A stretch of DNA of 64,000 bases from Poecilobothrus nobilitatus. Taxonomy: Eukaryota > Arthropoda > Insecta > Diptera > Dolichopodidae. The stretch spans positions 1,736,001 through 1,800,000 of the forward strand of contig OX352773.1 of assembly GCA_947095535.1 (NCBI GenBank), written 5' to 3'. The position numbers and the translations under genes are program-made. Shown piece after piece: positions 11,591-23,010 of this stretch (within the stretch, counting starts at the first letter, position 1; each line of letters begins with the position of its first letter). The notes below the pieces were generated by a model. It made no database searches. It was given only the letters and a program-made list of their open reading frames with translations, and was not told the DNA's origin.

Positions 11591-14500
11591 CGCTCCCTCT
11601 TGAGAATTATCATCAATATCTAGTCTACAAATTATATTTTTATACTTAATATTAATTCTAATTGATAAGTTTTAATTAACTTTATTTTTAAAATTTTAAT
11701 TAATAAGTTTTAATTCACTTTAATTTTAAGACCATTCTAGCAAATTCTATTTTCATTTAATTTTTTTTAATTAATTTATTTTATTTTATTTTTATTTTTA
11801 TTTAATTTTTAAATATTTTTATTTTGTTCAATTTTTATTGGTTTAATATAAATTCTGTTTAATAAGTTTTAGTTCATTTTAATTAATTAATTCATTTCCA
11901 TACTTAATTATAAAGTTAACAAATTTAGTCAAATTCAAATCGTGCACTTGACGTTTTGTAGACCTTGCCAGCCGTAAATTTGACGTGGCCGTAAATTTCT
12001 TTTATTATTAAATGGTTTTTTGATTTCTTTTTCTTTTGAAAAGGTGTTCTTATTTTAATTTTCTTGTTCCGAAACAGGTGAATCATCACAATTGGAAGAA
12101 GATGGGTTATATTGATTTGCTGAAACTGAATCTCGACTATCCATACTAACTTCATTGCCATCAATTGTAATTCTTCATGTGAATTGTGCTTTAATTCTAC
12201 ATCAGATATATTTTCATTGTTTGATTGTGTATACACATCCAAACTATTATTTACTTGATTCTCAGATATATCTTCTAAATAATTTTGATTGTCCTGGTTC
12301 AATTTTGGAGCTTGAATTTGATCTAAATGTCAATTAATTTGTTTATTATTGTGTGATACTATGCACGCGAATGATCTTGGACCGAGTTCCTTTTTTATGG
12401 TAGCTGAAGTACATCTTGGTTTATTTGAATTTCAATAATCGTGAATAAACACCTTCTGTCCCCTTCTAAAGGTTGCATTACGTTTACCTTTGAAATTACG
12501 AACGTTTTTTTCTTGATTTGGAATTATTACATTTTTTGTTAAGGGCGGTTTTAAATAACTAAATCTTGTTTTAAGTATTCTGCAAAAAATTATTTAGAAG
12601 GTGATTTACCTGTGGTGCAATGTTTAATATTGCGATAATCCATTAAGAAACTATTAAGTGTTGTATCAAAATCAGTATTATTTTGATCTTTAAGGTTTGC
12701 ATAAATCAACTTTTTTTGGATTTAACAAAATTTTCTGTCTGACCGTTTGTAGCAGAACAAATATGCAGTCCCGGTGCAGTGCAAATATGTATAATGTGTG
12801 TGCGCTGAGTAACGTGTCAACCAGAACAAAACAAAAAAACAATTCTCAAAGTTTATTTATAAATTTAGTGGTAATATCTTTGGTTTTGAACACTTCAACC
12901 CATTTTGTGAATAAGTCAACTACAATAAGATGGTAAAACCCTTTTATCGGTCCAGTTTAGTCTACATGACTTCTGCTCCACACAGAGTTGGTGGAGCACA
13001 AGGCAATTCCTTGTGCCCTTCAAATATCGTTTTGAACAGTTTATGATCCATTTTTAATATGAAGTGGTTTCCAGCAGATATTGTTTAAGTTTCATTACAC
13101 AGAATATGATAGCTAATAACTCTTTTTCAAGAGTTCTGTAATTTTTCCCACTCTGACAGATCTCTAAAAAGAAAAGCTACCGGTTTAGTCGTATTATTAG
13201 GAAATTTGTGTAACAAAATTTCTGTTATAGCACTATTTGAAGCGTCAGTGGATAAAACTATTGGGAGTTTAGGGTTAAAATGGACGGTTTAGGTCCATTA
13301 GGGTTTAGGTTTCTTCTGACGTCATTTAATTTTTTAGTATTTCATATGCCTCTTGAAATTTAGTTGACCATTTGAATTGTACATCTTTTTGTAATAAATT
13401 GTACAATCGAACCATTGTGTGCCAGAAATTTCGCACGAAAGGAGAATAATAGTTTACCATACCTATAAATGCTTTTAATTCTGATATATTTTTAAGTATT
13501 AAAATAAGTAAGTAAAAATTTCATCAATCCTTCCCATCGGATAATTGAAATTACTCAAATATTTATTTATAATGTCCTTCTAGTCACCGCACAAATTCTT
13601 ATTTCTCAGTTTGGTTTAAGAATGGAAACAATTAGTGTGCACGAGTCAGGATTATTAACTTCTTCGAGAACATCGTTTAGGTAATTTAGGTAAGTTAACC
13701 TAATTTGTCTTTGAAAACTTCCGAAAACGTGCATGATTTCGTTTTTGATTGTGAAAAAATTTTTTTGGTTTACCTTATTAACTTGACACAATTTAAAATT
13801 AAATGTTTTAAAAAATGATCTTCCTAATAATGGTACGGAATTTGTATCTGATATGACCACATTAATTTTTTTTGTAACATTTTTATATGTTATTTCCACA
13901 GTACTCACCTAATAATCTGATATTTGAACCATTATAATCAAAATATTAATCATAATTTCATCATAAATTCACGTTTTACCTTAATTGTTCATATAATGTT
14001 TTAGAAATCCATGTTAATGGTGATCCAGTGTCAACAGCCATCTCATTCGAAGATTAAGTTTAAGTTTTTACTAGTAATGTCATCAACAGCAATCGATCTC
14101 AATTGAAAGATGAGACGCCTGACTCGATCCATCACACATTATTGCTAAAATAGAATAATCAAATAAATGATTTAAGAACTACTACATTCTTCAATGCAAT
14201 TGATATTATTTTACAGTTGTGACATTTGCTAATTTTGAATTTACAAAATTTGAATTCATGGTTCTACATTTTTTTTTATTATTATTCTGATTTCTATTAA
14301 AATTATTATATTATTAGACTTTTCCATACTTTATGTGATTGTTGCTTGACAAACGATATTTTTCATTCGACTTTCCACATTTTTGGAAAATAACTTGCTT
14401 TCCATGATAGTGGCTTTCTTGAAGGCCTAGTCGATGGTAATGTTTTCACCTTCTTCACAAAATTTTTCAAATTATTTTTGTGGAAGTTCTATTATGAATT

Positions 14501-14809
14501 TATCGAGTATAAATACGTTTAAAGTTTGTCCCAAACTTACAGTTTATAGCAAAATGTTTGACTCCTGCATACCATTGAGCTACTGATTCATCAACGTTTC
14601 GAGTTACGGAGTGGAAAATTTATCTTTCTCAGAATGCTATGGTGAGTGGTGTCTTCAATACTTCGCATAATTATTTGAAAGTTTTTTGAGACGGAGAATA
14701 AGGACTATATAATGGTATGTTATATGGTTCAGAACCAACTGATGTTATCCTTAATTTGTTTCCTTGTGTTAAAAACGCGTGTGGTTCTTACTTAACCTCG
14801 TCGCCAATT
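11591..14809 (-). pseudogene. gag-pol remnant of the LTR retrotransposon
   Basis: Minus-strand segments, in order. Gag-like text AQWYAGVKHFAINCKFGTNF (about 14530-14595) is followed by a weak region ending TIMESK (about 14400). The aspartic protease active site VDTGSPLTWISK lies at about 14000-14035. Protease C-terminal part and start of the linker are at 13606-13908 (VPLLGRSFFKTF). An RT entry motif, YPMGRIDEIF, is at about 13525-13552 and is followed almost at once by the RT connection segment ISELKAFIGMVNYY (about 13440-13485). RNase H includes LSTDASNSA (about 13230-13258). The integrase core includes GFYHLIVVDLFTKWVEVF (about 12885-12945). A low-complexity C-terminal tail lies at 11925-12302. 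RT fingers and palm, including YxDD, are deleted. Not functional. Confidence 0.88.
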
Positions 14810-15031
14810 TGTAGTGTATTGAGTAAAACTCGCTTGCTTGGAATCCAATTATCAAATGATCGTTTATTTTCTATATTTACTTAACGAACATAAATTTTAC
14901 AGTAAAGCTTAAATATATATGTAAGAACGAGATGACTACTACAACATATAATGTTGAATTAATTCTTACGATAGCATACACGTAGCTATTTTTATGCACA
15001 ATATTGCGAGCATCATAACAGATACTCTACA
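14810..15031 (-). repeat. 5' LTR
   Basis: Minus-strand sequence begins TGTAGAGTATCTG and ends CAATACACTACA, so the termini are TGTAG...CTACA as usual for LTRs. TTGGCGACGAGG follows, as expected for a primer-binding site. It is the partner of 11367-11590. Confidence 0.92.
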
Positions 15032-15139
15032 ATAATAAAATGAAAATTAAATTATGAATTAGATAGCTTTTATCAATAAAGTTTCATTAAAGTAGGTAAA
15101 TCGTATGTGTACGGTTTACTTAAGTTTAAGAAGAACATT

Positions 15140-15345
15140 AACATCTTTTTTCAAAATATCCTTCTAAATTTTCCTACCATCCCCCCCATAATCCAAATTT
15201 CCTAATTCCAATTTCCCCAATCATCCTTCTCACATCGTTATCTCCAAGATCAAACTGTACATCTGTATTAAAGGTTTCATCCTAAGGTTTGGTTTTAAAA
15301 GGGGGATGGTTTTGGTTGGTTAAAACCCTGGAAATGTAATCCACA
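15140..15345 (+). mobile_element. LINE 3' end fragment
   Basis: Matches the 3' end of LINE copy 1 (4255-4375): CAAACTGTACATCTGTATTA, GGTTTCATCCTAA, then GGTTTTAAAAGGGGGATGG. It is a 5'-truncated remnant directly downstream of the LTR element. No poly(A) tail is seen. Confidence 0.8.
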
Positions 15346-15678
15346 TAAATTTTACTCCCAAATATTTTTACGAAGCAAATATATTTTATGAAATCATGTA
15401 ACTGTACTTTATTCTTTCATCATATTTTAAAGTAAACAAACAATAAATAAATAAGGGGTTTGTATTTGAGTATTTGTTGAGGGTTATTGGCGTTCCAGTA
15501 AAATTCGATGAGTTAATTTTACTCATGTTTATCTAAATATGAATATTTCTGTGAGTAAATTTTACTCACGATTACCTAAATAGTGAATAAATTTTACACT
15601 TCTTCAGCTAATTAGTAGATAAAATGAATTCTAATCTAAATGAAACCTAATCTAAAGTCTATATTCTTTTAGTAAATC
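15346..15678. other. Short A/T-rich spacer
   Basis: Contains three near repeats of a TTTTACTCAYG-type phrase around 15517-15575. Nothing else recognised. Confidence 0.4.
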
Positions 15679-16112
15679 TTGTATGAAATGAATAAATCTG
15701 GTATAGAAGGCTTATTATTAGAATCTTCTGACGAAGAAAATGTCGTTATTAATGATTTCTCTAAAGATGATGAAGATAACGATTCAGATTTTGTTCCAGA
15801 AATTCAAGCAAAACAGCCGCTTTATATAAAAGTTGTGACGAAGGTCAATTTATTGAAAATATACAACCGATAGAGAATGCGCCAAAAAATAAAAAGTCAA
15901 ACAAGGAAACTGCACAAATAAATGATGAAAGTAACATATTAAAAATTGCATTTCAAATATTGACTGGCAAAGATGGTTGCGTTTGGCAGACATCAAAATC
16001 GTCTCCAAAATCTAAAACTACAAAAAAAAATTATTCATATTCGGCCTGGGTCGAGAGATAGAGCTTTCATGGCATCATCTCTTAAAGAGTGTTTTAAAAT
16101 TTTTTTTTTTGA
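15679..16112 (+). pseudogene. piggyBac-like transposase, N-terminal remnant
   Basis: The translated pieces follow the start of piggyBac-type (DDE_Tnp_1_7) transposases. An acidic N-terminus (EGLLLESSDEENVV, then a D/E/S-rich tract) at 15700-15810 is followed in another frame by GKDGCVWQTSKSSPKSKTTK (about 15967-16025). A third segment, HIRPGSRDRAFMASSLKECF (about 16034-16095), belongs to the same protein. At least two frameshifts break the reading. Homology ends at about 16112 where a Rep-B repeat begins, and no later transposase sequence is seen after that repeat. The DDD catalytic region is absent. The protein would have been a cut-and-paste DNA transposase; this copy is dead. Confidence 0.72.
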
Positions 16113-17005
16113 CGATACCCGTATGACTCTGGGTGTCCCGTATGAACGTAATATATCCTGTTCCTATAAATCTTGATCATCTTTTAAAAAAATTTCAGAT
16201 GTTTTAGTACCGACGAAAATACCGAGATATATTTATGTAAATTGTGGAACTGTATGACAGCTACCCGGAGCTTTTGCACCAACACAACTAAATTTTGCAG
16301 AAGTTATTGCCCTAAAACTTGATCATATTTTGTAAAATTTAAGACGCTTAACTTTATAAAATTCCAAGAGGTGCAAGAAGCCTGAACCTACTACTCTAGC
16401 CCAACCAAATTACAGAAGCTGTTAGCATGCAATTCGACATCTTTTTACAAAATTTCAGATACCTAACTTCAATAGACTCGGAGTTATTTTAATTGAAAAA
16501 GAGAAGTTTCACGGCAGCTACCCGAACTTCAATTGGGAGCTAACCAGTACAACCAAATTTTACAGAAGTTGTTTCTATAAAACTTGATCAACATTTGTAA
16601 GATTTCAGACGCCTACCTTCATTCGGTTCCAAGAGGTGCAAGAAGCCTGAACCGGCTGCTTTAGACCACTCGACATCTCCTCACTAAATTTCAGATACCT
16701 AGCTTCAAAAGATACTGAGTTATTTCCATATAAAGAAGTAACTTGTATGGCAGCTACTCAAACCCGGTGGCCGAAAATGCTGGATTTAAATAGACAAACT
16801 AACAATTTTGTAAAAATGACGAGAAAAAAATTTCAGCCTCCTAGCTTTTTTATTTTTTGAGTTATCGTGCGGACGGACGAACGGATGTATATGACTTAAT
16901 CGACTCAGAATTCGATTCTGAACCGATCCATACTTTTGACATTATATCTAACTCGACTCCTTTAAGGTGTCACAAACGTAGTGACAAATTTATTATACCC
17001 TTGAA
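16113..17005 (+). repeat. Rep-B dispersed repeat, copy 1
   Basis: Begins GATACCCGTATGACTC and ends in the shared terminal module (GTGCGGACGGACGAACGG, GATCCATACTTTTGAC, ATTATACCCTTG). The interior has three diverged iterations of a module starting GGCAGCTACCCG at about 16257, 16512 and 16749, spaced about 255 and 237 bp. Other copies are at 22432-22618 (minus), 43606-44110 and 47052-47706. It directly abuts the piggyBac remnant, so it probably inserted into it. Confidence 0.78.
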
Positions 17006-18667
17006 CATATTTACATACATACCGACCGACCATGACAAATTAATATAAAAGCATAAAATAGAAGATTTTTTATTCATGTATCCTGTATAATTTCTTTCGT
17101 TTTTATATTTTATAATAATATGTTTGTATGTATAATTTTTCGTTCATTCAAATTGTATTGTCATTAACTACATATAGTACATACGTAAAAATAATATGAG
17201 TAAAATAGATAGTTAAACATGTAGTAGGAATATTTACATTTTTTTCTCGTAGTATAAATACTTTGAGTGTTGTAATGGGTTTTCTGAACTTTTCCAAAAA
17301 AAAAAAAAAAATTTCTTTGTTAATTCCGTGTCCGCAAAAACTAGTAATCAGCATAACTCATGTAATTCTTATCCGATTAAAATATAATTTCGTATGGAGA
17401 TTACTGTTGTGTTTAGAACCTCTGCAAAAGACGTTGAGGTCGGAAATATAGTGGAACTGCCTCATAATGTTTGAATAAAATATGATTTGTTCTAAAAAAA
17501 AGTCTCGGATTTTCTTGATTTTTTCTTGAATTGATTTTTCAATCAAATTGATTTATCAATCAATCATTAGGACACAAAATTTGAAGTCTGCAGCTACAGG
17601 ACCCACTTCCTTAATATATCCGAATATTGTTATACGATTTGAATGAAATTTGGTATAAAATATCGCAAGAGTAAAATTTATAGTAAATGTTACTCTAGCG
17701 ATATAGTTTATGCTAAAATAATTTGAGGCTGGAAACTTAAGTGAGTCTTAGCCCTACTATTGGGGCTCTAAATTAAAAATGTGATAAAATCAAGAGATTT
17801 TAAGATACACTCTTTAAGCTTGACAATTAGGTGGAGTATGTTAGAATCTTTAAAAAACGGAACCAGTTGCCACCCTTTACCACCCTACGATAGATGAGGG
17901 GTTACATTCCTACTTTTTTTTCAGTATGTTATAATAGTATGTTGTATTAAATCTATAGTATATTAATTTAATCAGTAACGAATAATGGGGTAGAAACCTA
18001 GGGGTAGTCCAAAACTTGTAGTAAATTTAACAGCATTTTTAGTTCAAATATCCTTATAAAAATAAAAATAAATTATTCATACTTTTAAAAATTTTATTTT
18101 ATAACTTATGAAAATATAAATAAAAAGGCTGTACCTATATATAGATATTTATTTTTATACAAATTTGTTTGAATGCAGATTTTTGACTAGTATTTTTTTT
18201 GTAGAACTTGGCTAACAAATTTTGTTCTACGTAAATACTCTATGTATATGATTTCTTTATGTTTGTTATCTAGAATCATTTATTTATTCTCTCAAATCAA
18301 AACAGCAATTATAGTCGTAACAGAAATTTCATAAGTAAAAATTAAAATAAAATCCTAAATTTTCCTGGCTACACAGGCCACTTTTCAAACCAGGTGGTAC
18401 TGCCATTTCTGTAGCCGATTATCTAGCTCCACCCAAATTCTTGATGAGGAATTTAATAAATTAAGCATACTAATGTAAAATTACTCCTACACAATATAAA
18501 CATTATCGCCAGACGAATTGGGAAAACATCGAAAACCTTGATCGATTTTATTACAAATATCTTGACAAATATATATATCAATACTTTATAACGAATACTA
18601 TTTTATCCGATCCGAATTACTATATAAAATAAAACATATAAAAAAAATAAAAATAGTTATCAGGCAC

Positions 18668-18821
18668 AATTATACCAGACAGCTTTACCTTGATGAAAAA
18701 CCTCTAATTGTATAAAATTAATATCATATAATATTATATCATATAATTATACCAGACAGCTTTACCTTGATGACAAACCTCTAATTGTATAAAATTAATA
18801 TCATATAATTTAAACTGTAAA
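18668..18821. repeat. 77-bp tandem duplication
   Basis: A unit beginning AATTATACCAGACAGC occurs at 18668 and again at 18745, a period of 77 bp. The units are nearly identical over GCTTTACCTTGATGA and CCTCTAATTGTATAAAATTA. Local and probably young. Confidence 0.9.
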
Positions 18822-20002
18822 TATAATAACAATTTTTAATTGAAATAAAGAAAAAAAAAGAATTATTTTTCAGAACCACAAAAAATTAATATTTTTAAAT
18901 GATTAAACTCGATTCAAGATTTTATATAAATCTAGAAACTTGCGAACCTTATAAGACTTTAGTATATATGGCATTTATTTATGTTGATTGTAATGTTTGT
19001 TGTAATTTTAAATATTTTTATAATAGTTGATTATAATTTTGGGGGACCTTTATTCTTTAACATGATTTTGTTTTCAATTTCGTTGAAAAAGAGCTATTAA
19101 AGTTATCAAAGCCAACAATTTTATTTAAAGTCAAAATTTATGAAAATTTATGATTTACTACTAATTATACATAGTACTAATGATAATAATTATACAGTAT
19201 CACTATCAAAATATTATAATAATATCTAGGTACTTCACAAATATAGGTACGATACAATCGACCTTTTATGTTCTTCTTTCAACACTTTTTTTTGAATTTA
19301 TATACTTATTTTTATATTTTGTAATTTTAAAATTTCAAAGTCAACTTCAATGGTAATTTATTTTAATTTATAAAATATGTTGTTTATGTACAATCAAATA
19401 ACTTTTAACAATAAATATTCAAATAATTTTAATTTAATTAAATTGTTTGACATTTTAGTGTTAACAAGTACTACAATGAATTTTTCTTAACATCTGCTGT
19501 AATCTACCAATGAAAAACTTGTAAAAATTAATTAATTTTTGTAAACTGGCATTGATTTCAATAAATTGAAGAAAACTCACAGAATAATAAATATTTTATA
19601 ATCTATTGAAGACAAAATGTGAACTTTAAGTGAAACCAATAATTTTCAAAATTATTTTTCAAACTTTTTAATTTTTATTGTTGTTTTTGATAATCAGATT
19701 TAACTTTGATTTAATCCTATATGGAAATAACAAAAAAAAAACAAAAAATTGTTTGATAAAACGTTTCTATTTTTAATGGAATTTTTTTTAAAGAAAGTTT
19801 TTTTTTTTAGCTCAGTATTTCTTTTATTAAATGTAAACACACGAGCTTAAGTAAAATGTTACAAAATAAAAATAACCGAAACAATTTCGGAAAAAATAAA
19901 TAATGCTCTTTGTTTACTTTCGACAAAATATAACCTCACCGATTTAAAATATTGTTAGAGAAACATTACGCTACAAAGTTGTCGTCAAAATATATTTTAG
20001 TC

Positions 20003-20041
20003 TATATATAAATAAGTTTTACGATTCCCTCACCCCACAGT
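20003..20041 (+). promoter_or_regulatory. Possible core promoter (TATA box plus initiator)
   Basis: TATATATAAATAAG at 20003-20016 is followed about 32 bp downstream by CACAGTCT, which resembles the arthropod initiator TCAGT. A less A/T-rich tract follows (about 20060-20180, with CGGTCAAAACG and CACGCTGCG). No coding exon can be attached to it. In sequence this AT-rich a TATA match is weak evidence. Confidence 0.2.
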
Positions 20042-21534
20042 CTATTTGAATTTCAATTCTCACTGTATACGTGTATTGTCGGTCAAAACGTTGAATAGAA
20101 ATTTCACGCTGCGTTATCTTGTTGCACATTTATAAATTTTCTTTCAACATTCCAAGAGTCTCATATACATGGTAGCAGCCGAATACATACAAATCAAAAT
20201 ATATGTACATTTAATTAATAATAATTAGTAATAATTTCAGTAAAGAAAGCTGATGTAATGTAGAAATAAACATTTAATTCTTGAAGATTAGGTAAACCTA
20301 ATCTTAATCCAAAGCGTTCTTAATCTGGCTTTTCCAAACATTTTTGTTTTTAAATCTCATTTCTTCAAATCATGTTTTTGTAAAACTTCGTTTTTAAAAT
20401 CTTGAGCTTTAATACTTTTTTTTAGAAGGTAAGTAGTAAGTAAATTGTCAGTCAAACCAAACTATTTTATAGTAAACTTTTTTGAGAAGTGATATATCTC
20501 CTTTTGTAATTTTTCATAGAAAGACTTTTTTATATATTTCTAGCATCATCTAATTTTTTTTGTCTGCTCAAATTTTTTCGTAAACACAAATTGAATTTGC
20601 AGAAATGTAATGATTAGTACATGCTAATTTATTATAAATACTGTTATATAAGTAACCGCTAGCTCTTAATATTAGCGATTAACTAGGGTTACAAGGTTTA
20701 ATATAGTTACCAGTTACCACCTCCCGAGACAAAATTTTAGGGTTCAATCATTATAAAACTTGCACAATATCAAAATTCAAAAAAATTAAAACAAAATATT
20801 GTCGAGCGAACGAAACTGTTTTTTAATTTTAAATTAAAAAGAATAAAAAACTTTTTTTTAAAAATGATTTTTATTTTTCGACCTTATAGTTTTCGTTATT
20901 TAAAAAACTACAATTATATGACGCGTTTCGAGCTTTCATGCGCATTATCAAATAACTACTAAAATTGCATCCCTATAAGAATTTTTCAAAAAAACCTAAT
21001 TAAAAACCAACACAAAAATTTTTAATTTAAAATTATTCAATTTTTTGTAAAAAAACCGAATCGTGATATTTCGATACAAATGCTTACAATATTACGGAAA
21101 TGCTTACGGAAATGCCATAGGTATATTACTCATAGATAGGCAATGAAGAAAATATTTTCAACCAATTTTGAGAAACAGTTGGGCGAACCGTCGTTATGTT
21201 ATTGGTTTACTTTCTTCAGAAATAGTTTCCTGAAAGATAAAATAGTTTCATTTCTATGTTTTTTAAGAATTTTATCACTTATTTTGTTACTTTACAACTA
21301 GTTGAAATTTTTTATAATCAAAATTTATCGAAAATTTGATACCTGAAAAAAATGGTAAGCATAAATTTAAGGAAATTAATAGGGAACAACTTTATGATAT
21401 TATGCATAAAATTAAACTAAAACTGACTATTTAGAAATTAATACTAAGTTAATAATTCTTATAGTTTCTGTGGTGATGTATTAGTGATCTTATAAATTTA
21501 TCGCTAAATTAAGTTATTTTCCCAATAACATGGA

Positions 21535-22290
21535 AGGAGACAGTTGTTTGATCTATTCCGAAAATTACCCGATCAAGAATATCAAATGAGCTGAGACCAA
21601 TTAATATATCATCAGTGTATGAAAAGTTCCTTGAAAAAGTAGTTAGTTAGTGTATGTAATTTGGTGATAGTAGCTGTTTTCCTAGGGCTTTTAAAACCAT
21701 GACTAGAGAAATATTCCTATTTAAATTTGAAAAATATGACACACTGACACAAAATTAATTAATGGTTTAAACTTCGACTTCAATAATTTGTTTTAGTGGA
21801 TGTGTATGAATAAGTTTAAGTCTAATTTAGAAAAAACTAAATTTATCTTAATAAATGACAGAGCGAAAAGTGTTGCTGATATTCGTATACGAAATGAACA
21901 AGTAGAAAAGTTGCATTTCTATCAAATACTTAAGTCTAATAACAGACGACAGATACCTGAAACATTGATAAACATGCACATTTTAGTACAAAATTGTCCA
22001 AAAGAGTTGAATATCTCACAAGAATAAGATCTCAAATCCAATAGATTGCAGATTCTGTGGTAACTTATTACCTAATTATTTAACCAGTTGTTTTAACCGT
22101 ATAGGAGAGCTAACAAATTATGAGGTAAGATTTGCAAACTCGTTTAGACCAGCACTATTTCGTAGGGAAAATACGCAAAACATCTTTTTCTATGAAGAAC
22201 TCTAAATCTTGAAATGCTTTACCAACTGCAGTACGGAACGAGACTAATTTAACAACTTTTAAAAAGCTATTATAACATCATGTAATGAAG
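21535..22290 (+). pseudogene. LINE reverse transcriptase fragment
   Basis: Broken pieces of a non-LTR ORF2 in order. NELRPINISSVYEKFLEKVV (about 21580-21642) lies in the RT fingers region. A later piece, FKSNLEKTKFILINDRAK (about 21812-21868), corresponds to the post-palm region. A C-terminal piece, VRFANSFRPALFRRENTQN (about 22120-22180), is followed by frameshifted sequence. The whole palm (motifs A-C) is missing between about 21650 and 21790. It is not the 1960/7351 family. Inactive. Confidence 0.7.
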
Positions 22291-22431
22291 CGTAATATAT
22301 TGTATAATACATTTTCTTTATCCAATAATTAATTTTATTTTGAATTTCTTGCTGAATTACTTTTTTCTTTTTATTTTATTTTGAATTACATTTATTATAA
22401 TATAAATTTTCAATCATTTTTGTGACAGCTC

Positions 22432-22618
22432 AAAGGAGTCGAGCTATATGTTCATGCAAAGAACTTAGTTTCTATTGATGCTAGATAAAGCTAGGCATCT
22501 GAAATCTTGAAAAAGAAGATCAAGTTTTAGGGCAATAACTTTTGTAAAATTTGGTTGTGCTGGTGCAGCAGGTCTTGCTGTCATAAACTTTACTCTACTG
22601 CACTCTTCCTCGCTTTTC
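22432..22618 (-). repeat. Rep-B fragment
   Basis: On the minus strand it reads from AACGAGGAAGAGTGCAGTAG-type sequence (22600-22618) through CACCAGCACAACCAAATTTT to AGCTCGACTCCTTTG (about 22435). It contains both Rep-B ends but is shortened internally. Confidence 0.72.
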
Positions 22619-22856
22619 AATTGAAATTGAATGGTAAAATTAAAATTTAGAAAGTATATATATAAATTGTTATTTGGATTGTTAAATTTTATTTAAATTA
22701 ATAAACTAAATAACAAAAAATAAATTTATGTACGCAAAAACAATTTTAAAGAAGGGAAATTAAACAAAAAGATAAATGGACTTCTAATTATCTAAACATC
22801 AAAAATATTAAAGTCGTAAATTTTTTGTTCCAATATCGACATCAATATTTTTTAAA

Positions 22857-23010
22857 ACCGTACGATAATCTCAGGTATATTAAAATTGCTGCTCCATTTG
22901 TAACACATCGAATTAAGCACGAAAGATGTAGACTCAAGTACGGATCGGTTTAGACTCAAAAAATTATTCGATTAAGTTTTGTTCGTCCGGTCGCCCGTCC
23001 GTCGTTTTTC
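22857..23010 (+). repeat. Solo terminal module shared by Rep-A and Rep-B
   Basis: CCGTACGATAATCTCAGGTA, TTTGTAACACATCGAA, TACGGATCGG and GTTCGTCCGGTCGCCCGTCC follow in the same order as the first 150 bp of Rep-A (25164 onward). The Rep-A interior is not present after it. Confidence 0.7.

Larger units (their letters stand above)
11367..15031 (-). mobile_element. Ty3/gypsy-type LTR retrotransposon, complete ends, internally deleted
   Basis: Two direct LTRs of 224 bp (11367-11590) and 222 bp (14810-15031) bound this element, read on the minus strand. ATAAT occurs on both flanks (11362-11366 and 15032-15036) as a 5-bp target-site duplication. Just inside the 3' LTR (the left one) is a polypurine tract, AAGAGGGAG on the minus strand. 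Just inside the 5' LTR is TTGGCGACGAGG, in primer-binding-site position. The order gag, protease, RT remnant, RNase H, integrase places it in the Ty3/gypsy group. At 3.67 kb it is well short of the usual 5-7 kb. Most of the RT is missing, and stops and frameshifts are frequent. Confidence 0.93.
17006..21534. other. Long A/T-rich stretch with little structure
   Basis: No gene, known transposon or RNA is recognised apart from the small items listed separately (18668-18821, 20003-20041). Short ORFs at 17148-17546 overlap on both strands and look like chance. It could hold intronic or regulatory sequence that only comparison with related genomes would reveal. Confidence 0.5.
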
